A program made the position numbers and the translations under genes. From positions 1 through 64,000 of the forward strand of contig ONCX01000016.1 in assembly GCA_900316455.1 (NCBI GenBank): a DNA stretch of 64,000 nt. The letters run 5' to 3'. The notes under the pieces were generated by a model. It saw only the letters and a program-made list of their open reading frames with translations, was not told the origin of the DNA and did not search any database. Shown piece after piece: positions 61,719-64,000 of this stretch; within the stretch, counting starts at the first letter, position 1; each line of letters opens with the position of its first letter. This DNA is from an uncultured Eubacteriales bacterium. GTDB lineage: Bacteria > Bacillota > Clostridia > Oscillospirales > Acutalibacteraceae.

Positions 61719-63716
61719 TTAATTCAGGAAAAATTCGGATTGTATTCTGATTCTGCGCTCCCTGATGCGCACTATTATTGTCACAAATATTGCAAGCACA
61801 AGCAGAATACCGGCTATGACCGCTACAAGAATTGTGTCGGCTGTAAGCCTGAGGGACATGTCATCGTTTTTTTCCTCGCTCACCAGCGCGAACGGGCTGA
61901 ATTTATTACTCTCGAACCACACGCCGCGTTCATCGCAAATTACGTTTTTCATGCGCTCGACAGTGCCATCGGATTTCTGATGATATACAGAATATTCACA
62001 ATCGCCGTCTTTACCCGCAATGGAAGCCGGAAAAGCAAGACACAGCCTTACATTTCCCTGTTCCATCGTAACTGTGCGTCCGTAGTTGTCAGAAAGCTCG
62101 ATATCATATTCCTCAAGAAAGGAATTGTCATTTTCAAAACTGCCGTCAATATTTCTTATTCCGTCACTCAGCGATTTTTTCTCAGCGTCGTTGAGCTTTT
62201 TGACGTTTATCTTTACTTTTTCAAGCTCAATGTACTCGCCGCCGACCTTTGTCCTTGCGTCCTGTGAAAATACTGCCGATTTTACAAATCCGTTGTCAGG
62301 ATCGCCGAGCCTTATCTCCACTTCCCTTATCGACTGAGTTGCCGATGTTACGTTCGCGGTCGTGGTTGCAACCGTGCTTGGCGCGGTTGTTTCGGAAACA
62401 TCATTTGAAGCCGTTGTTGCTTCGGAATCGGAATTTGAAGCCGTTGTGGTTTCAGCAGAAGTTCTGTCAGGAGAACGCAGGCGCACCGGTCTTGATGGCT
62501 CCGTCCCGGAAACCGAAACTTCCGGCTCGTCAAGGCTCTCCGGCACATCTTCGCTTTGATTGAAATTGTAATAATAATCATTTGTGGAAAGGCAGGGATA
62601 ATTTATCTCAACCTCAAATTTCGTGCCGTCGGTATATACTCCTCCCGGATTCGACGGGGTGTGGGCTGAAGAGAATGAATTGCTTCCTTTCAGAAAATAA
62701 TTGTAGATTATTCCGGAATTCGTGTCATCCCATGTAACGTCAACCGCGTACCACATGCCATCTTCCATCTGCACATAATTCCACATATGTCCGTCAATGC
62801 TGTCGCCTAAATTTGCCGTTCCACAGACCAGTACGCACGGAATACCGAATCTGTCGCACAGAACCTTGAATGACTTTGAGTATCCCTCGCAGACGCAGGT
62901 TCCCGTTCCGTTGAAAAGCGGCGCGGCTGTGTGAGATTCCTGATTTCCGCCGTTTTCCGCTTCATAACTGTCATATACCAGATTGTTGCATACATAGTCA
63001 TGAATGTTTTTAAGGGTTCCAAATCTGTCACTGCCCACGGCTATTGCGTTCTGAGCCGCGTTAATGCCGTTTCTTACAATGTCAAGCTGATCATACGCTC
63101 CGGAATATGACTCCTGAGGTATTACCGAAAATTTAACTATTTCAAGCTCATACCCTGAGTCAACCTCTCTTTGGTAATAGTATGTGCTTGTAAGGCTGCT
63201 CTTTGTCCAGAAAACCTCAGGGTGATCATACAAAAAAGCGAATTTCCCGCGGTTTACACTTGAAGAAAAATCCTGATAATTCTGGTCGTTGTCATCAGGA
63301 TCTATCATTGAATAGCCCTGATCGTCGGTTCTTCCGTTATCCACTCCCACTACGAATATATGGGGATCCAGTTCGATAGTGAATCTGCCTTTTCCCGATA
63401 CCGCCGCATAATTTGCGTAGTACTTATCATATACTGCCAAGGCTATATCGTCGCCCAGAAGTTCACTGCGGTAACTGCCGTTATATGATAACGGAGCGGC
63501 TTGTGAGTATAGCTGTTCCTCCGAATACACGCTGTCAAGGACAAGCGTATCCTCGGTTGTTTCGGTATAGTCCATTTCAATACAGGCATCCGTTTCCGCC
63601 GATTCGCTCGTGACAGTTCCGGCGCTGACTGTTCCGCCGGATACTGCGAGCAATGACGCAATTATCCCTGCTGTAAGAACCGTCCGTAACGCAATTGTAA
63701 TTTTTCGTTCTTTCAC
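61719..63716 (-). CDS. Secreted transglutaminase-domain protein with C-terminal membrane anchor
   Basis: The 665-residue protein has a signal peptide (ALRTVLTAGIIASLLAVSGG), a central transglutaminase-like domain with 'NGTGTCVCEGYSKSFKVLCDRFGIPC', the His in DSIDGHMWNYVQ and the Asp in YAVDVTWDDTNSG, a Thr/Ser-rich linker, a beta-rich module and a C-terminal membrane helix (ADTILVAVIAGILLVLAIFVTIIV). It is anchored outside the cell; protease or crosslinking activity is possible. I chose GTG 63716, nine bases after GGAGAGG. Confidence 0.9.
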   Translation of the reverse strand: MKERKITIALRTVLTAGIIASLLAVSGGTVSAGTVTSESAETDACIEMDYTETTEDTLVLDSVYSEEQLYSQAAPLSYNGSYRSELLGDDIALAVYDKYYANYAAVSGKGRFTIELDPHIFVVGVDNGRTDDQGYSMIDPDDNDQNYQDFSSSVNRGKFAFLYDHPEVFWTKSSLTSTYYYQREVDSGYELEIVKFSVIPQESYSGAYDQLDIVRNGINAAQNAIAVGSDRFGTLKNIHDYVCNNLVYDSYEAENGGNQESHTAAPLFNGTGTCVCEGYSKSFKVLCDRFGIPCVLVCGTANLGDSIDGHMWNYVQMEDGMWYAVDVTWDDTNSGIIYNYFLKGSNSFSSAHTPSNPGGVYTDGTKFEVEINYPCLSTNDYYYNFNQSEDVPESLDEPEVSVSGTEPSRPVRLRSPDRTSAETTTASNSDSEATTASNDVSETTAPSTVATTTANVTSATQSIREVEIRLGDPDNGFVKSAVFSQDARTKVGGEYIELEKVKINVKKLNDAEKKSLSDGIRNIDGSFENDNSFLEEYDIELSDNYGRTVTMEQGNVRLCLAFPASIAGKDGDCEYSVYHQKSDGTVERMKNVICDERGVWFESNKFSPFALVSEEKNDDMSLRLTADTILVAVIAGILLVLAIFVTIIVRIRERRIRIQSEFFLN

Positions 63717-63754
63717 GTCAACCAGCCTCTCCAAAAAATCAACTCAGCAAAATC

Positions 63755-63830
63755 AATAACACTATCCGACTATTTTTATCTAAAAACGCGCTATTCAGCA
63801 TTTTAAATAACACTGTCCGATATTTTTGTG
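63755..63830 (-). repeat. Two direct repeats in the transglutaminase-gene leader
   Basis: AATAACACTATCCGA and AATAACACTGTCCGA, each followed by TATTTTT, recur with 51 bases between their starts. They lie between the promoter and the start codon and could be binding sites for a regulator. Confidence 0.55.
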
Positions 63831-63861
63831 TAAATTTTCCAATCCGTTAAATTACACTGTT

Positions 63862-63890
63862 ATTATATTCCTGTTGTGCAAAATTGTCAA
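63862..63890 (-). promoter_or_regulatory. Consensus promoter of the transglutaminase gene
   Basis: TTGACA and TATAAT are separated by 17 bases. The leader of about 140 bases holds the direct repeats at 63755-63830. Confidence 0.85.
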
Positions 63891-64000
63891 GTTGATGATT
63901 TGAAGTTAATTATTTATGGTTATATTTGTCTGAAAGAAATGAGCAAAAGAAACAAAAAAATAACAAAATAATGACAAAGCCGCCTCCCTTACGCGAAAAA

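Overview
The window reads as chromosomal DNA of an anaerobic, endospore-lineage Firmicute of class Clostridia, most likely an Oscillospiraceae/Ruminococcus-like gut bacterium. The evidence is gene order (hprK, murB, rapZ, whiA, dnaE, pfkA; rplU, prp, rpmA; obgE; infC, rpmI, rplT; rpsF, ssb, rpsR), a glmS ribozyme, a T-box in front of thrS, Prp-cleaved L27, a SpoIID homologue, CotH and BspA-type surface proteins, and strong Shine-Dalgarno sites with frequent TTG and GTG starts. This placement is inferred from the sequence alone. Most genes between 5.7 and 43.7 kb lie on the minus strand.

Layout. (1) 0-1.7 kb is a damaged accessory segment: a 96-bp dispersed repeat runs into the tail of a radical SAM/SPASM maturase, followed by a small Cys-rich peptide gene that looks like a RiPP precursor, then a shortened nucleotidyltransferase and a broken GNAT gene. 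(2) 1.8-5.3 kb holds a lipoprotein and a large secreted LRR/Ig-like protein. (3) 5.7-7.7 kb is glmS with an intact upstream ribozyme but a coding-frame deletion. (4) 8.1-18 kb is mainly a purine operon (purE, purF, purM, purN, a FakA-like miniprotein, a membrane protein, PurO-type IMP cyclohydrolase, an SMI1/KNR4 protein, stand-alone AICAR transformylase, purD). Together the two separate proteins replace bifunctional PurH. (5) 18-28.3 kb carries glycolysis, replication, envelope and carbon-regulation genes (pfkA, dnaE, osmC-like, whiA, rapZ, murB, a ROK kinase, hprK). (6) 28.5-30.8 kb holds a hydroxyacid dehydrogenase and a PucR-type regulator. (7) 31-37 kb is thrS with its T-box, preceded by two unusual low-complexity membrane proteins. 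One starts with a TGS domain resembling that of ThrS, the other has a long acidic repeat and a peptidoglycan-binding domain. (8) 37-43.8 kb has an acetyltransferase, CotH, an M18 aminopeptidase, obgE and the L21-Prp-L27 operon. (9) 43.9-52.6 kb has two PH-domain membrane proteins, the IF3/L35/L20 and S6/SSB/S18 operons, assorted enzymes, and a 31-residue membrane peptide with its own strong promoter. (10) 52.6-58.7 kb has recD2 and a decaying galactose operon: galT has lost its middle and carries a 123-bp MITE, and galK is frameshifted. A hemolysin III protein follows. (11) 58.9-64 kb holds an eight-helix membrane protein, a SpoIID/LytB protein and a transglutaminase-domain surface protein.

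The most unusual items are the radical SAM/Cys-rich peptide remnant at the left edge, the TGS-domain membrane protein next to thrS, the two hydrophobic micro-proteins, and the damage to glmS, galT and galK. For the damaged genes, read-level support is needed to separate biology from assembly error.
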